Source: Siderastrea radians
Taxonomy: Eukaryota; Cnidaria; Anthozoa; Scleractinia; Rhizangiidae
Length of the DNA stretch: 64,000 bases
NCBI GenBank assembly: GCA_964017195.1
Contig: OZ024891.1
Coordinates: 308,694 to 372,693 of the forward strand
Direction of reading: 5' to 3'
Numbering within the stretch: the stretch's first letter is position 1; each line of letters opens with the position of its first letter. Made by a program: the position numbers and the translations under genes. Shown one piece after another: positions 24,206 to 36,397 of this stretch. The notes below the pieces were generated by a model. The model searched no databases, was not told the origin of the DNA, and worked only from the letters and a program-made list of their open reading frames with translations.

Positions 24206-25355
24206 GTGAGTAAGAGAGCATGGTTTTATTAACTCGTTTCCATTCGTGTCCTTTGTTACAACATGAAAACCCCATCATCTCTCATCATCTCCATTTTCCG
24301 GGAAAAAGAAGGATATACGAAGCGGAGCACAGTTGCCACCCAATACTGCAGCAAGCAGGGCGGTGACTTGCATCCAAACAATCTTTTCTGTTACTTTTTC
24401 ATAAAAAAAAAATTACAGGATTCTTTAATTATTTCCAAGGAAGGGCTTTCCAAAGCAAAACGTTATACATCGCAAGATACTTTTTTACAGGTCTCGGTTA
24501 TTTAAATGCTAAATTCAAACAGTCTGGTAAAAATTGCGTTGCGTGTTACGAGATTCAAGGATAATTTTTGTTATTGTAATTATTGTGCCTGTGATCATTT
24601 GTAAACTGTTTACGTTTGCGGGCAGCCAAGGGAAAATAAATATTTAACAAGCCTGCAAAATTTCCGATGAGACGCCGATGTTGTCCGATATCGGATCGAT
24701 TTCAGGTTATTGCAGTCGAAGGTCTTGCAATGGCGTATTTTGATCCTTATGATGTCCAAAACCCTAATTGTTGCGTACAATAATCGGTCCGGTCACCATT
24801 TTTCAAAGCATGTAATTTTGTTCGACTATAAACAAACTCTCTCAAGGGTCCTGCAATAACCTAGCCACATCCCAAGAAAACCAGCTTCAAAACACAGTAA
24901 TTCCATCCCCAGAGAAAACGAGTTTTTGCTTTAACAGAAAATTTAGTGAATTGAAAAAAAAAATTAAGGTCACCTATTGATTAAAAGAAAGTTTTGTAAG
25001 TGCCAGTCTGTAACTGACCCCAGATTTGTCGCCATCTATTGCAATAATTTCATGAACAAATTTGATTTCCGGACGTTATTGCTACCTCATTTATTGGCAC
25101 CAACATGGTGCCGCTATTGTCACGGTAGAAAGCGAACAACCGCCGGTACTATAGTTAAAATGCGAAAAACGCAAGACTTCCCCTGGAATGGGCTGTCTAG
25201 TATTTCAACAGTTAATTCGAAATTCGTATGTCCTTGATCCAGCCGGAATAAATTTGTACATATGGATGTAGTTTTTTTCGCTGGATGTCCAGAGATTTAT
25301 TCACTTGATAAAGTTTTCCATTCTGAACAAACAGGACTGCTAACAGGAAGTCAAG

Positions 25356-26500
25356 ATGCCTCCTAAATACGGCGGGGGTAATGCATGCAAGAGATGCAGC
25401 AAATCAGTGTATTCTGCAGAGGAAAGGAAGGATTCTGAAGGCGGCTTCTGGCATAAAGAATGCTTCGCGTGCAAAGAATGTGGGAAAAAACTTGACAGCA
25501 CTACCCTTAATATGCACGAAGGTACGATCAAGCCCACCCCCATCCCCGGCTCTGGTTGGCCCACCATTTTGGTAACAAATCATCATTGCAGTTAATATTC
25601 CCTCTTCTAGTATAAGCATACCAAATCTCCTAAAGGCCAACTTTTCAAATCAAGTTTCACCCAATAGACTAAAATAATTGGTCACTGTCCAGAGTTTATA
25701 ATTATCACAGGGTTTTTAATATGGCGTGTTGGCAGCGTAACGGTTCAGAACTTGTGTACTTTGAGACTCCACCTCAAAGGTCTGCATTGCGTGACTTCTT
25801 TGAGAGAATGTTGACGTTGTTGTCATTATCAAATACAATATTAAAAGTTGCTCACAATTCATGTTCAGTTTTTAAACACAAACCCAGCAAGATCCCCAGG
25901 TATTACTGACAGTGTAAAATCAAGATATGCCAGTGTAATTTGTTTCGGGCAGATAGAGTTTCGCCTATGGGAGGGGGGTGAATATGAGGGAGCGAGCAAT
26001 GTCTGTCCCAGGGCGGGAACAACATCGGAATTATCCGTTTTCCTTTGTGCATTTCTTGATTTCCTATGTGGTTTCCAGACTTAATTGTCGTGACTTCAGT
26101 GAGCTTTACTTCCATTAGAACAGAGTGCGCCCAGGAAGCCATTCGTTTGCTCCTGGTGGCGAGAACCAAAACTCACTAAAATCGCCCCAAAATAGGCCCC
26201 CACAGAATTATACAGCAGAAACAAGATAGGCTAATTTTTTTGTTCAAAATCAGTCACATTGTTAGTTTCAAGAAGAGTCCTGTTTTCTAGTGGATATTGA
26301 AATGCTTTTATTGCGAGTTTGGGGTACCTGTGCTTGACATAATGACGACCACGAGGATGACGCATAAAACACTGTTTCTCTCTGACTGCTCTCTTTATTT
26401 CGCAGCTGAGATCTACTGCAAGCCATGCTACGGGAAACATTATGGTCCTAAAGGATACGGATATGGCGGCGGAGCAGGGGCTCTCACTCGAACACAGTAG
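25356..26500 (+). CDS. Single LIM-domain protein, CRP/muscle LIM protein type (LIM gene 1)
   Basis: Two coding exons, 25356-25521 and 26406-26500, encode 86 residues. One complete LIM domain has zinc site 1 from C11, C14, H33 and C36, and zinc site 2 from C39, C42, C60 and C63. The tail [14 protein letters not shown] is the glycine-rich motif that follows LIM domains in CRP (CSRP) proteins; the spacer KKLDSTT is also CRP-like. With a single domain it resembles insect Mlp60A more than two-domain vertebrate CSRPs. CRP proteins bind alpha-actinin and zyxin and organise actin in muscle and other cells. The start ATG follows an acceptor closely and opens MPPK, the same start as LIM gene 3. A polyadenylation signal AATAAA lies at 26643-26648. 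It is followed within 500 bp by LIM gene 2 on the same strand. Confidence 0.92.
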
Positions 26501-26974
26501 AGATGCTTGATCCGCCCATGTCAGTTTTTCCTGTTTGATTCAATACAAGAAATTAATTGTGATCACACTCTCAAAAGAACTTGTCTTTGTTTCCTGAACT
26601 TGTCTAGTCTGTTTCTTAGAATGACCAGTTGTGCCGAATCATAAATAAAGTGATTTAGGTATGAGGTCTGAAAGGACGATTTCTATTTGTAAAAGAAGGG
26701 AAAAAATAAAACTTGGTTTAGTTTAGCCAAGTGAGTCACGCGTGACCGACATAAAAGCGTAACGCATGAAATCACGCTTTTCGTGTCAGTGTGCGAATCG
26801 AATCGCGAAAGACACGACTTGTGACTTACCCCTACCCCGTCAGTTTGAATTTTCATGAATTTTTGGTATCTGTCGAATCTCGATACAGTTAGTGAGTAAC
26901 AGTTGAAGTGTCTGGCGCACTTAGACGAGCTCTAGGCGATATTTCTTTCAAGAAGATTGAATTCCGCTTGCAAC

Positions 26975-29900
26975 ATGGCTGGTAAGTTGAACTTTTGTTT
27001 TTAAAATATTTACCCAGGCGTTTGAATTTCTAGTCGATAAGTCATTGCGTGTTCTCTGCTTGTTCATTTCCACTGATTAATGAAACCAGCGCCCATAAAT
27101 AAATTCCGGCTTCGTATGAAACATTTTTGGAGTTATTTCAAAACGCTTGTGATCTGATTTTGGATTTGGTAAGAAATTGACTCATTTTGGTCAGTTTTCG
27201 TGTGTACAAACATGTGTAACACTTCTAATGTTTTGCTGAGCGATGGCTAATCTGACGAGGTTATCATCTCAACACGCGATAGTTGATACTCTGAGAATGA
27301 ACTGAGAATGTTCATCGCTGACAGCTTGAAGGTGTTTTTGTATCCTGAACTGAGGACGAATTTTGCAAAAAATGAATTCCATATCGTAAAGAAACCACAG
27401 AGCTCTAGATAACTATATCACAACCAGATTGTTATTGTAATAAAAAACCAAGCAAGCGAGCAAGCATTTTACTCGTGGATATTTAGGTACAGTTTCATTC
27501 CTTCGATGGAAGAATCGAAATTATTTTTAAGAAAATGGAATGTTGGGAAGCTAACGTCTGTCTTTTGCACTCCTCAATTTAATACATATTTGAGGGTGAT
27601 AGAATAGTAATCTATGTTTTCAGCAGTTACTGTTTATATTGCAGTTATACAATAAACATTTGTCTCTGAAAAAAACAGCTCTGCGAATGATGTCACGAAT
27701 TTCGATCAATTCCGAGCCCTGCTGTGACTCAAGCTGCATTCCATGACAAGCTTTGAGGTGCGAAAAAATGTTATGCAAATTAGCTGGCTGGACATTCAAT
27801 GTGCAGCCAGCTAATTTGCATAAGTAATTCAAAGCCAAGGTTTGACACCTCTCCGTCTCCTGAGGTTTTAGCTGAACACACTAGGAAATCAGGCAAACGC
27901 CCGCAAAAAAGTAATTCAAGCTCTCCTAAACTGAAATGAAAGTAACCGCAATTTCCGGATTAATGAAGATACAACACTAATTAGTGAGCGCTTTGTCCAT
28001 TTTTAATACTAAGGAAAAAACTATCACACATTTTAACAATGGTTCTTTTTTTAAAATTGTTCCTCAGCAGAACAAAACTAAAATACAAGTAATATACGGT
28101 AGTCAAAAAGCGGCATAAACATTAATTTACCAGCCTTTTTCAATTTCAGTCAGTCAAATAATATAAAATGTTGGTAAACTCAAGAATACAATTGTGTAAC
28201 CGGTAATATTGAATTGAATAAATTCTCCGCCCCGCTACCTGTAAGACCGGGAAAAAGGTTTTCAAAAAATATGATGATTTTAGAGTCGTAATACAACTTA
28301 ACATTCAATGTACGTTGATTGTAAATGAAAACCTGGCAATCGGCTAATCTTTTGTTTTGTTTTGCTTCTTTTTTATTGCACAACTAACAGAATCTTCCAG
28401 GTATATGCATGCTACCTAAGGAAGACAGAATAAGCTATAAAGCAATGTTAGACATTCCGCTTCCAGGTATGTGCTACCCAAGGAAGACAGAATAAGCTAA
28501 AGCACGATGTCAGAAATTCCCCTTCCAGGCATTTTTCACTATTTGATGGCGCGAAAATTGGCCCGAGCACAACGCTGGTTGAAGGAGTGAGGAGAGGGAA
28601 GGGAGGCGAGAAAAGGAAACCCCTTTCCTCCCTTTCCATCCCCCTTCTCGCACTTTTTTGCGCTCCCCCCAATTTTTGCACTTTCAAAAAGGGAAAAATA
28701 CTTTAAACCTACGGAAAGCCCTATACTACGGAAATGCTTGCTACGCAGGCTAAAGTTGTCCCGGGTAGGCGAGTTGTCCCTAACTGAAGCATGGAAAAAA
28801 CTTAATATCCTTCTTGCTGTAGTAGCCCTAGCATGCAGCTAGGGTAACCCTAGCCACCTTTATTGTAATGGATGGACTATTAGAAAAGTTATGGTGGGGG
28901 GGGGGGGGGGTGAAGTACAAAAGAAAAAATCATGCAAGGGAAAATGCACAGTGAGTAGCCCAGCAACACTATTGATGACGTCAAACATTTTATACATTTT
29001 TATACATTTTATACATTTTTCGGGTTTGAATAGATAACTTTTATCCTCCTTGGGGGTGCTTTCTAGAACAATCTTGATTCTCCAAAAATTCTTTGTTTAA
29101 AAAATTAAGACGATTTTCGCTCAACGTTCGAGCAGTAAGTGCAAAAATTAAGTTACCAAAAAAATACTTGCAGCACTGTCACATTTTGAGAACAGATAAG
29201 AAGAACTTATCGTTACTTTTGCTCCCAAGCTGACCCCGTGAGAGAAAATTGGATTTGAAGTTATCAATATTTCAATTAAAAAGACGCTTCATGTCAGTTC
29301 AAAACAAAATGGCGCCCGTTTTTAGCATACTTTTACGAGATTTGAAATTAATTTTCTTGAGAATGCTTGAGAATTTCATCGCGGGGTCACTTGGGCAAGT
29401 GAACTAGAGTGAGATGTTTCAAATGGCATTTAAAATGTTACCGTGCTAGGAGTAGTTTTTTGGTAAATATTTTTTGCACTTCTTGCTCGAACGTTGAGCG
29501 GAATCCGTCTTAATATAGTTAGGAAAGTGGTAAATACCACCCCCCCCACCCCCAAGAAAACTTCATACAAGAGGGGATATGTCAACAGTATAGTGTGAGG
29601 GTTTTGTTTGACTTTTGACTTTTTGACTTTTGACTTTTGAACACACTTGGGATGCAAAGTCAATCTTAAAATGACTCAGCAGATGTAGGCCATGCAGGAG
29701 GCAACTTTGTGCCACTTGTGGGTTGTTCAAGAGTGTTGGTTCTTTAAGGCTACAAAATTATCGCAATTGACACCTCTAGAAGTTTGCAGTAAAATCACAA
29801 TGTTGTGACAGTGCGATCATCAAAACTGTGGCACGTTTTATCGAATCGCCCTGCAGTTGCACTCGTCAAACTGCATTCATGGGAATGATCATGCCGTGAT

Positions 29901-31427
29901 TGTGTGAATCGTGACGTGACCGAAACAAGGAGGTGTTGAGATTACATGAGCGACAATGTAATTGGCCGCAATTTATTCAAATCATGCTGGGATAGTGCCA
30001 ATCAAGCCCCAGTGATTAGCAGAAAAATTTTTGCAAAGGGAAAAAATTAATTGCCTAATTGTCTAGGTAATGTACGCAGCAGAGGAAAATCCCACAAATG
30101 ATGATTTTAGGAAAAGGTGAATAATAAGCTAACTCTTTGAATTAGGTGTAAAAAGTTTCATTATAATAATTCCAATATTTGCCAAAAAAGAGTCGATCCG
30201 TTGAATTACTTGCCTGATTTGTCTTGAGTAACTTCACCTAATTACCAGTTTTCTACTTCACAGATAGGTGTCCACGTTGTAAAGACAGAGTCTACATGGC
30301 TGAGGAAGTGAAAGCTGGAACTCGCAAGTATCACAAACGCTGTTTTACCTGTAACAACAAGCCTTCTTGTAACAAATCTCTGGATAGTGGTTCCTGTAAT
30401 GAGCATGACGGTGTGTGTCCTACTTACATTATGACCATGGCATATAAGTAAATTAGCAGTAGTGCTCTTATGCAATAAAGTATAGTGCAATGAGCTACAA
30501 AGCAGCTGAAACTTCCACCAGATCGAGCAAGAAAAGATGTACAGTGGAATCCCCGCCTTACGTCCACCCAGTTACTACATTTAGCTTGTTCTATTTGAGA
30601 ATAATAGTTCTAATATGCCTTGCGTGTTTGATTTAATATTGGTATTGTAAGGAGAGATAAGTTGCTGATCAGTGGAGTTGACAGTCTGCATCAGTTAAGA
30701 GGATCGAGTTCTTTGTAGTGAACTAATAGTTAAAGAGGTATCAGGGCCTGGAGTTATGTTATTCTGGGGTGCTATTGGAAAGCAAATTTTTATTTGGATC
30801 CATGAGTTAGGTGCCGCCATCTTTTTATTAAGTTATCAGTACAGCAACTGAATTCTTACAGTCAGATTAACACTTGACAATTACTTGAGAACAACTTTGC
30901 TCTTTTATCATTATCAAGTAGACGTCGTTTTCTAAGACTTCAGTTATTTTATAAAATTGTTCATAATGTCAACTGTCCCGACCAGCTTAAGAACTATCTA
31001 GTTAAGAGATCACAATTACATAATAGACCATATAGGGATGCTTCTTTTTTAGACTTAGGAGATACTATGTCCTCAGCAATGGGACAGTCATCAAGTTAAG
31101 TTTGCTGCTGCAAAGGACTGCTCAGGAAAGATCTACCAAAAGAGTTAAGAGAACTGAGTACAATCTCTAGTTTTAACACTAAGATTTTTAAGAATTTTTC
31201 GGAATTAGATCAAAAGCAACATGTTTGTCTGTTAGGTAACCTCGATTTTATAGCTAATATCGATTTATATATTATACGATTTTTTATGTTTACTTTTTAC
31301 AAGTTTTACATTTTGTCATTTTTATTATGTATTTTGAGTATGTACGGTATATTTGCTGATCACCAGTTTATACCAGCTGTTCCTCTGTGTTCAGCTGATC
31401 GGTTTTTTTTATCAGGGTAAATAAAGA

Positions 31428-31461
<34 letters not shown>

Positions 31462-31586
31462 GAAATTCTGTTTGTTTGTTGTGTTTAGGAGAGGTGTACT
31501 GCAAGGGTTGCTATGGGAAACTATTTGGTCCCAAAGGCTATGGATACGGAGCAGGTGCTGGGGCTCTTCACCTGACAGGAAAGTAA
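26975..31586 (+). CDS. Single LIM-domain protein with enlarged second zinc finger (LIM gene 2)
   Basis: Three coding exons, 26975-26981 (only ATG GCT G), 30264-30410 and 31489-31586, encode 83 residues starting MADRCPRC. Zinc site 1 is C5, C8, H26, C29 with normal spacing. Zinc site 2 is C32, C38, C56, C59, so the C-x2-C pair of the second finger is C-x5-C here (CNNKPSC), three residues longer than in its neighbours. The tail [14 protein letters not shown] is the CRP glycine-rich motif. The 3.3-kb first intron holds repeats, and the second holds a LINE 3' fragment ending in ATT repeats. A CATAAAAG word near 26749 could be a TATA box only about 100 bp after the LIM gene 1 polyadenylation signal. 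The last exon is 98 nt against 95 in the sister genes, in the same phase. Confidence 0.88.
27771..27823. repeat. Perfect 20-bp inverted repeat with paired octamer words
   Basis: TTATGCAAATTAGCTGGCTG is followed by its exact reverse complement after a 13-base loop. Each arm contains ATGCAAAT, the POU/Oct octamer. It lies in LIM gene 2 intron 1. It may be a very short MITE or a regulatory site. Confidence 0.85.
28395..28530. repeat. Tandem repeat, two full units and a partial third
   Basis: Units begin TTCCAGGTAT at 28395 and 28461 and TTCCAGGCAT at 28523 (lengths about 66 and 62), sharing AAGGAAGACAGAATAAGCT. The repeat lies in LIM gene 2 intron 1. Confidence 0.8.
29109..29509 (-). mobile_element. 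401-bp TTAA MITE, copy 2 (inverted relative to copy 1)
   Basis: The sequence matches the reverse complement of 9385-9786 almost end to end, including the TIR (TTCCGCTCAACGTTC) and interior words such as CATTTTGTTTTGAACTGACA. TTAA flanks it at 29105-29108 and 29510-29513. It lies in LIM gene 2 intron 1. Confidence 0.9.
30890..31458 (+). mobile_element. LINE 3' fragment (CR1/L2-like) with ATT tail
   Basis: Translation of the plus strand gives a broken version of the C-terminal LINE RT block ([16 protein letters not shown], then RPYRD and SGKIYQKS, then [14 protein letters not shown]). It is followed by 3' UTR and AATAAAGACATTATTATT repeats. It lies in LIM gene 2 intron 2 in the same orientation as the gene. 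Confidence 0.75.
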
Positions 31587-32274
31587 ACAACTCGACTGGC
31601 TGCAGCTAACAACATCACGAGTGCATAACAATGTAAAACAGATATTTTTGTTTTGTGTAAGGTTTCTGTACTTTAAAGGGGTCAAAATGTTTAGTATAGG
31701 TGAAAAAATCCAAAACGTGATCAGGTTGTGCCTTAGTTTGTTAGATTAGTTTTGTAGCAAAATTTAAAAAAAACACTGTTTCTCTTTCTGTGTGAATATT
31801 GGCAGAGATTCGCCTACCCCCCTCTGCCTCATGATCAGGTGACTTGTTCAAATGGGAATTTCTGGAACATAGCTTCAGCTCTGTTTCTCTCTTACGTTTG
31901 TCAAGGATCGGACATGTTTATACTTGGTATTGAATGAAAGCCAATAGCGAGACCATTGAAATGAAATAGGTTTCTAAGTACTGTACTATTTGGAGGTAGT
32001 TTCTCTATAAATCTCATGATGAATTACTGGCTTAGTTTTTACTTGATTTCTAGTTGGTGTTTTATCGAAAGTACCATTTTATGTTCTTGTCTTCCCTGAT
32101 AAACCCGAATAAATAATATATTATTATTGTAGTAAATTAGATCCTGCTGGTTGCATATTACATGTAATCAATCCATCAGAACTCATGGTGAATTGAGCAC
32201 GTGCAGGCAAATGTGTTGTTTGCTCTTAGGCTTTGTGTAGAACAGTTTGAAATCCCTGGGGTAATGTACCAGTC

Positions 32275-32725
32275 AAATTGAAGTTTCAACATCCTCCCCC
32301 TGGGCATTTGAACTTTTGAAGATTGGCTTGTTCAAATTCCCTCCCCTCGGGGCAAAAAAGCCATTCAAATGCCCCACCAGATTATTAGTACTGAAATACC
32401 TCTCCTCAGAGACAAATTTCTTCTTCAATCAAACACTGCTCCACTTTTCAGAGAAAGAGATGCCGTGATGACACCTTCAATACTTCTTTTGAAGACCTTT
32501 TTGAAAGAGTTATTCACTAACAAAGGTGAAATTCCATCTTGTAAATCCGTCAAACCTTGCAAAACTCACAGGAATATTACGCCAGAACAAGAGATAAATC
32601 CGGTTCAAATTCCCCACCCTTCCAAGGCAACGTTCAAATCCCCCCCTTCCCGGGCACAATGCACAGTCAAATACCTGGGGTATGTCCAGGGGGTGGATGT
32701 TGGAAGCTTCAATTTCACCGGTACA
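32275..32725. mobile_element. 451-bp MITE with TAA target duplication
   Basis: The ends TGTACCAGTCAAATTGAAG and CTTCAATTTCACCGGTACA are inverted and flanked by TAA (32272-32274, 32726-32728), as in PIF/Harbinger-type insertions. Sub-terminal words TTCAAATTCCC and CATTCAAATGCCC repeat inside. Open frames in it are not genes. Confidence 0.75.
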
Positions 32726-32980
32726 TAAATCAGGCAAATGTAACATAGGAGAAACACTCAGTATCTTGCATGCTGTTTTTCATGTGATCCATGTTTCATG
32801 CAGTGCACATTTGTAAAGGTATCACAAAGCATGAAATGCAAAAACTGGAAGAATGTGTTAAATCATCTTTATTAAGAAATTCCACTTCTTTCCCGTAAGC
32901 AAGAAACTACTAGTAGCAAAAATGTTATCTATCTATTCCTTTACGGCCCATAAAACACTGGTGCTATCTCTGGAGTGCTT

Positions 32981-34705
32981 TCACTTTGTGCGTGTTAGAG
33001 CTCCTGCTCCGGCACCATACCCATAACCTTTAGGCCCAAAGTGCTTGCCGTAACATCCTTTGCAGTAGATTTCGGCTGTAATGAAATTTTAAATTGCATT
33101 GTTAGGATGGTTACTTGGTCTTTGCCACTGCTCAATCCGTTTTATTGTGAGTTGGTTCTGGGGTAACACCCCCCCACCCCCCCGGAGAATCGGGAGATAT
33201 CGAAAACGGGAACTGGTCTCCTGTTTTTAGGGGTTCCTTTCCAGGTATCCGACGAGCACCGTGGGGTGCTTGCAAAAACAAGAGACCAGTTTCCGGTTTG
33301 AGGGCATGGCTCGAATTTCTTTTCACCCCAAAGAGGTAAAAATAGACGAGCGCGTGAGTATCTACGCTTTCGGCGTGTTGTGCCGCGCAAGTGTCCTGTC
33401 CTGATCCGTTTGTTGTAAGTTTTAAGAGTAAAAGAAACGCGACTATCTTCAGGCAGGTTACAGCACGATTCGGAGCTGGCGTGACCGGGGTTAAGATCTT
33501 AGGGGTTTTTCTCTGGGTATAGCCCGGTCTTCTTTCCCTCAACAGTAACAGTGGGTATAAAAGCCACTCTTTCACTGCAATTCCTATCAAGTTCATTTTA
33601 TTTTGCTTGTGGGAAACAATTCCTCTGCTTCACTTCTCTCTCACTGAGTTTAGTAATTAGAAAAAAAATTGAGTTAGCACATTAGGACACACAAATCCTC
33701 CTTGCGTGACACCGATGACTTGTCTGACTTGGCGTCAAAAAAGGTCGTCCACTTTTGCTGCAACCACATATAGCATAACTTCATCGTAACGAGGGGGGTG
33801 AATGGGGGTATGCAAATCCGCCGATCCGTGCTATTTTTTGGTCCGATCCGTCGATCCGACGTTATTTTCGTTCAAATTGCCGTGGTAAATATACTGCATA
33901 TGGGTATATATATATGTTTTCTTTTTCTTCTACAGTATTTAGATTTTACCCGAAGTTTTCTTTCTTTGCTAGTGTTTGAGAAAGTAGCGTTATAGCATCA
34001 CAAAATACCGAATTAATAAATACTTTCACAAGTTGTTCTGCAATCGCAACTAATTCGTTAACACGATAAAAATACTGTAGTAATCAATAAAAAGTGCGTA
34101 CTTGACATTTGGTGTATTTGAGTCCCTGACCAATTTGTAAATCTGGCGCAACGGTCCAGCGGGATGTGATTCAGTAAAATTTCGACCAAGGCCGGAGACC
34201 GAAAATTAATGATGCGATCCACAATCCGAACTTCTAGACATACAGAGTCCGGAATCCGCGCCAAAATTTTCAGCTGATCCGCGATCCAAGGCATTTTTCA
34301 AATCCGCGAATCCGCTTAATTTATCGCAAAAATCCGCAATCCGCGCGCAAAAATAGGCCAAATCCGCCGATCCGCAAACCTATTCACCCCCCTCCGTAAC
34401 CATTCTGTAAATCAATCCTAATCGAGCGCACAAAATGAATCAATTTGTACATATTTTGTCCGCTACATTTCTCGCCCCTCAACAAACGGAGAAGTGTGTC
34501 GCATATGGAAGCGTTGGGCTCTCCCCTCGGACCTACCTTCGTGAGTATTGCAAGTGGTGCTGTCTAGTTTTTTCCCGCAGTCTTTGCAGCCAAAGCACTT
34601 TTTGTGCCATTTCATTCCCTCGCAGACGACTTCCTCGGCCTTGTAAACTTTATCTCCACATCGGGGGCAGGGTGTAGGCCCTTCCACGTGTACTTTTGGT
34701 GGCAT
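32981..34705 (-). CDS. Single LIM-domain protein, CRP/muscle LIM protein type (LIM gene 3)
   Basis: On the minus strand, coding exon 1 (34705 down to 34537) and exon 2 (33075 down to 32981) give 87 residues. Zinc site 1 is C13, C16, H34, C37; zinc site 2 is C40, C43, C61, C64; the tail [14 protein letters not shown] follows. It is closest to LIM gene 1: same MPPK start, same C-x2-C spacing, identical 95-nt last exon and split alanine codon. A non-coding first exon (35845 to about 35935) joins at an acceptor ending at 34717, just before the ATG. The gene points toward LIM gene 2, so the two are convergent. The expected role is actin-cytoskeleton or muscle scaffolding, as known for CRP proteins. 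The intron carries a 604-bp repeat element. Confidence 0.92.
33791..34394. mobile_element. 604-bp TIR element in LIM gene 3 intron
   Basis: The ends GAGGGGGGTGAAT and ATTCACCCCCCTC are inverted, with sub-terminal repeated CCGATCCG/ATCCGC words on both sides (near 33815-33860 and 34300-34375). The flanks share CGTAAC (33785-33790 and 34395-34400). No transposase was found. Confidence 0.7.
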
Positions 34706-35844
34706 TTTAATCTGCGCTGAAAATTCATGAACAAATGAAAAATATAAGAAAACGATAAGAAGTTAATGTTTTGACAAGTATTGTAAAAAAATCAATAATG
34801 TATATGGCCACGAAGACAACTTTTACTAAACGTTGTGCCTGGTAGATCGGCCTAGAATTGAAAGGATCAAAATAAGGTGGAAGGAGTTAGAAGAGAGTTC
34901 GAGAGAGTGGATCAGGAGACATCAGGCCGGATTACAGATTACTTGAAAATGTGTGGTCCCGCGGGCTCCGGGAGTCTCTTTGTGCGCTTTTGCGCGTACA
35001 ATACTGCTATTTCTTGTTGCCGAACTTTAGATTGTGATTGTGTGACTGACAGCCAGACAGTACTTGATTGTTGTCTTTCTCAGTCTCTCATAAAACACAA
35101 GTTATTGTTGGTCAGAGGTGATGGACATCGCCCAACATAGACACGAAAGACATTTTAGATATTTTAAGCCCCGAAAAATTACCGTAGATGGGGCCGGGCA
35201 TTGAGTTAACTGAATCGTACTGGCTCAAATTGTATTACACAGAGAGTACATCACACTCTAGGAAAAAGCTTTTTCTCTCTCCCTTTTTAATCGATGGGAA
35301 ATTTGCAAACAAGACAAGGAACACTGATTGACAATAGTCACATCCAAATGTCACCTAAAGCTCTGATGAAATTTTAGTTACAAAAATACAGCCTCTGAAT
35401 ATTTTTCCTGACATTTCACTCGCGATTGCTTCTTTTTTTTTTCTTCGATTTTCCCCTCCTGTTCAATTCTCTGAGCTGTTTCAAAGACGGGCAAGGAGTT
35501 TTGTAAGGGGGTATAATTTTTTGACCTTAGAATCTTCACAATTTTAGAACAGATTTTAGAAGATAACGTCATGCCTGAATAAACGTTCCCATACTAAACT
35601 GACTAATTTTCCGTCAAATCCGTATGATTAATCAATCTAGTTATGTCTTTCGCATTGCTTATCGAGTGTTGGTGATCGATGTGTGCAAAACAGACCATCG
35701 AGGCCTTTGTGTACCTCTGATCTTCACCGATCGCATACCAGAAGATAGTTAATTAATTGCACGAAAACAGTATTTCATTGGATGTAAGATTATTTGAAAC
35801 AGTCCTCTTTCTGCTATCTGTTATAAAAAAAAACAGCTACTCAC

Positions 35845-35935
35845 CTTAATCTTCAGTTAGTCTGTAAAGTGGATCGACAATGGCAGACTCGCAACAGGAA
35901 TCCCTATCTCCACTTACGCTTTAACACCCGAGACG
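35845..35935 (-). other. Non-coding first exon of LIM gene 3
   Basis: On the minus strand a donor (AAG|GTGAGT, boundary at 35845/35844) matches the acceptor just upstream of the LIM gene 3 ATG. The 5' end is placed about 30 bases downstream of a TATA box. The exact start is inferred. Confidence 0.55.
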
Positions 35936-35961
35936 TGTAGCAATGTACTTGTGACGCTAAG

Positions 35962-35969
35962 TATTTATA
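35962..35969 (-). promoter_or_regulatory. TATA box of LIM gene 3
   Basis: TATAAATA on the minus strand lies about 30 bp before the inferred start of the non-coding exon. TATA promoters are common in muscle-type genes; the pairing with this gene is inferred from distance. Confidence 0.5.
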
Positions 35970-36397
35970 TTCTTCCCCTCAACACGCCCCAAACCCACCA
36001 GGTTCCATAGGATGACGGTATACATAATGGGGTACCCTAAGAATAAAAATACTTTTTGTTCTTAAAAGAGGGATTAATTTACAGTCCGCGCCATTTCCCG
36101 TCAAAATTCCATTGAATTGCTCAGCTGATCGTCTTCTCCAGGAAAAAGTCCCTTTCCCTTGGAAAAGGCTTTCTAACTTTATCTTTCTCTTACCGTTATT
36201 TTCAGAAAACTTGTAATGCTAGCGTGAAGTGAACTAAATGAATAAATGATTGTCAAAATGATTACTGCAGGGACTGATCAAACAACGTGAAAAGAACACA
36301 ACACCACAGTCAGCAAGACCCGGCATGATAAGCGCTCACGACTAGAAGGCAGATACGGACAACGTTGTTTCGCTCTTATTGGCCGTTTGTGGCCTAA

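Noticed and set aside
24977..25237. 86-codon open frame just upstream of LIM gene 1
   Set aside because: No family resemblance, and it is not linked by splice sites to the LIM exons.
33132..33596. 154-codon open frame on the minus strand inside the LIM gene 3 intron, with a hydrophobic start
   Set aside because: No recognisable domain, biased composition and no splice or promoter evidence; probably a chance open frame.
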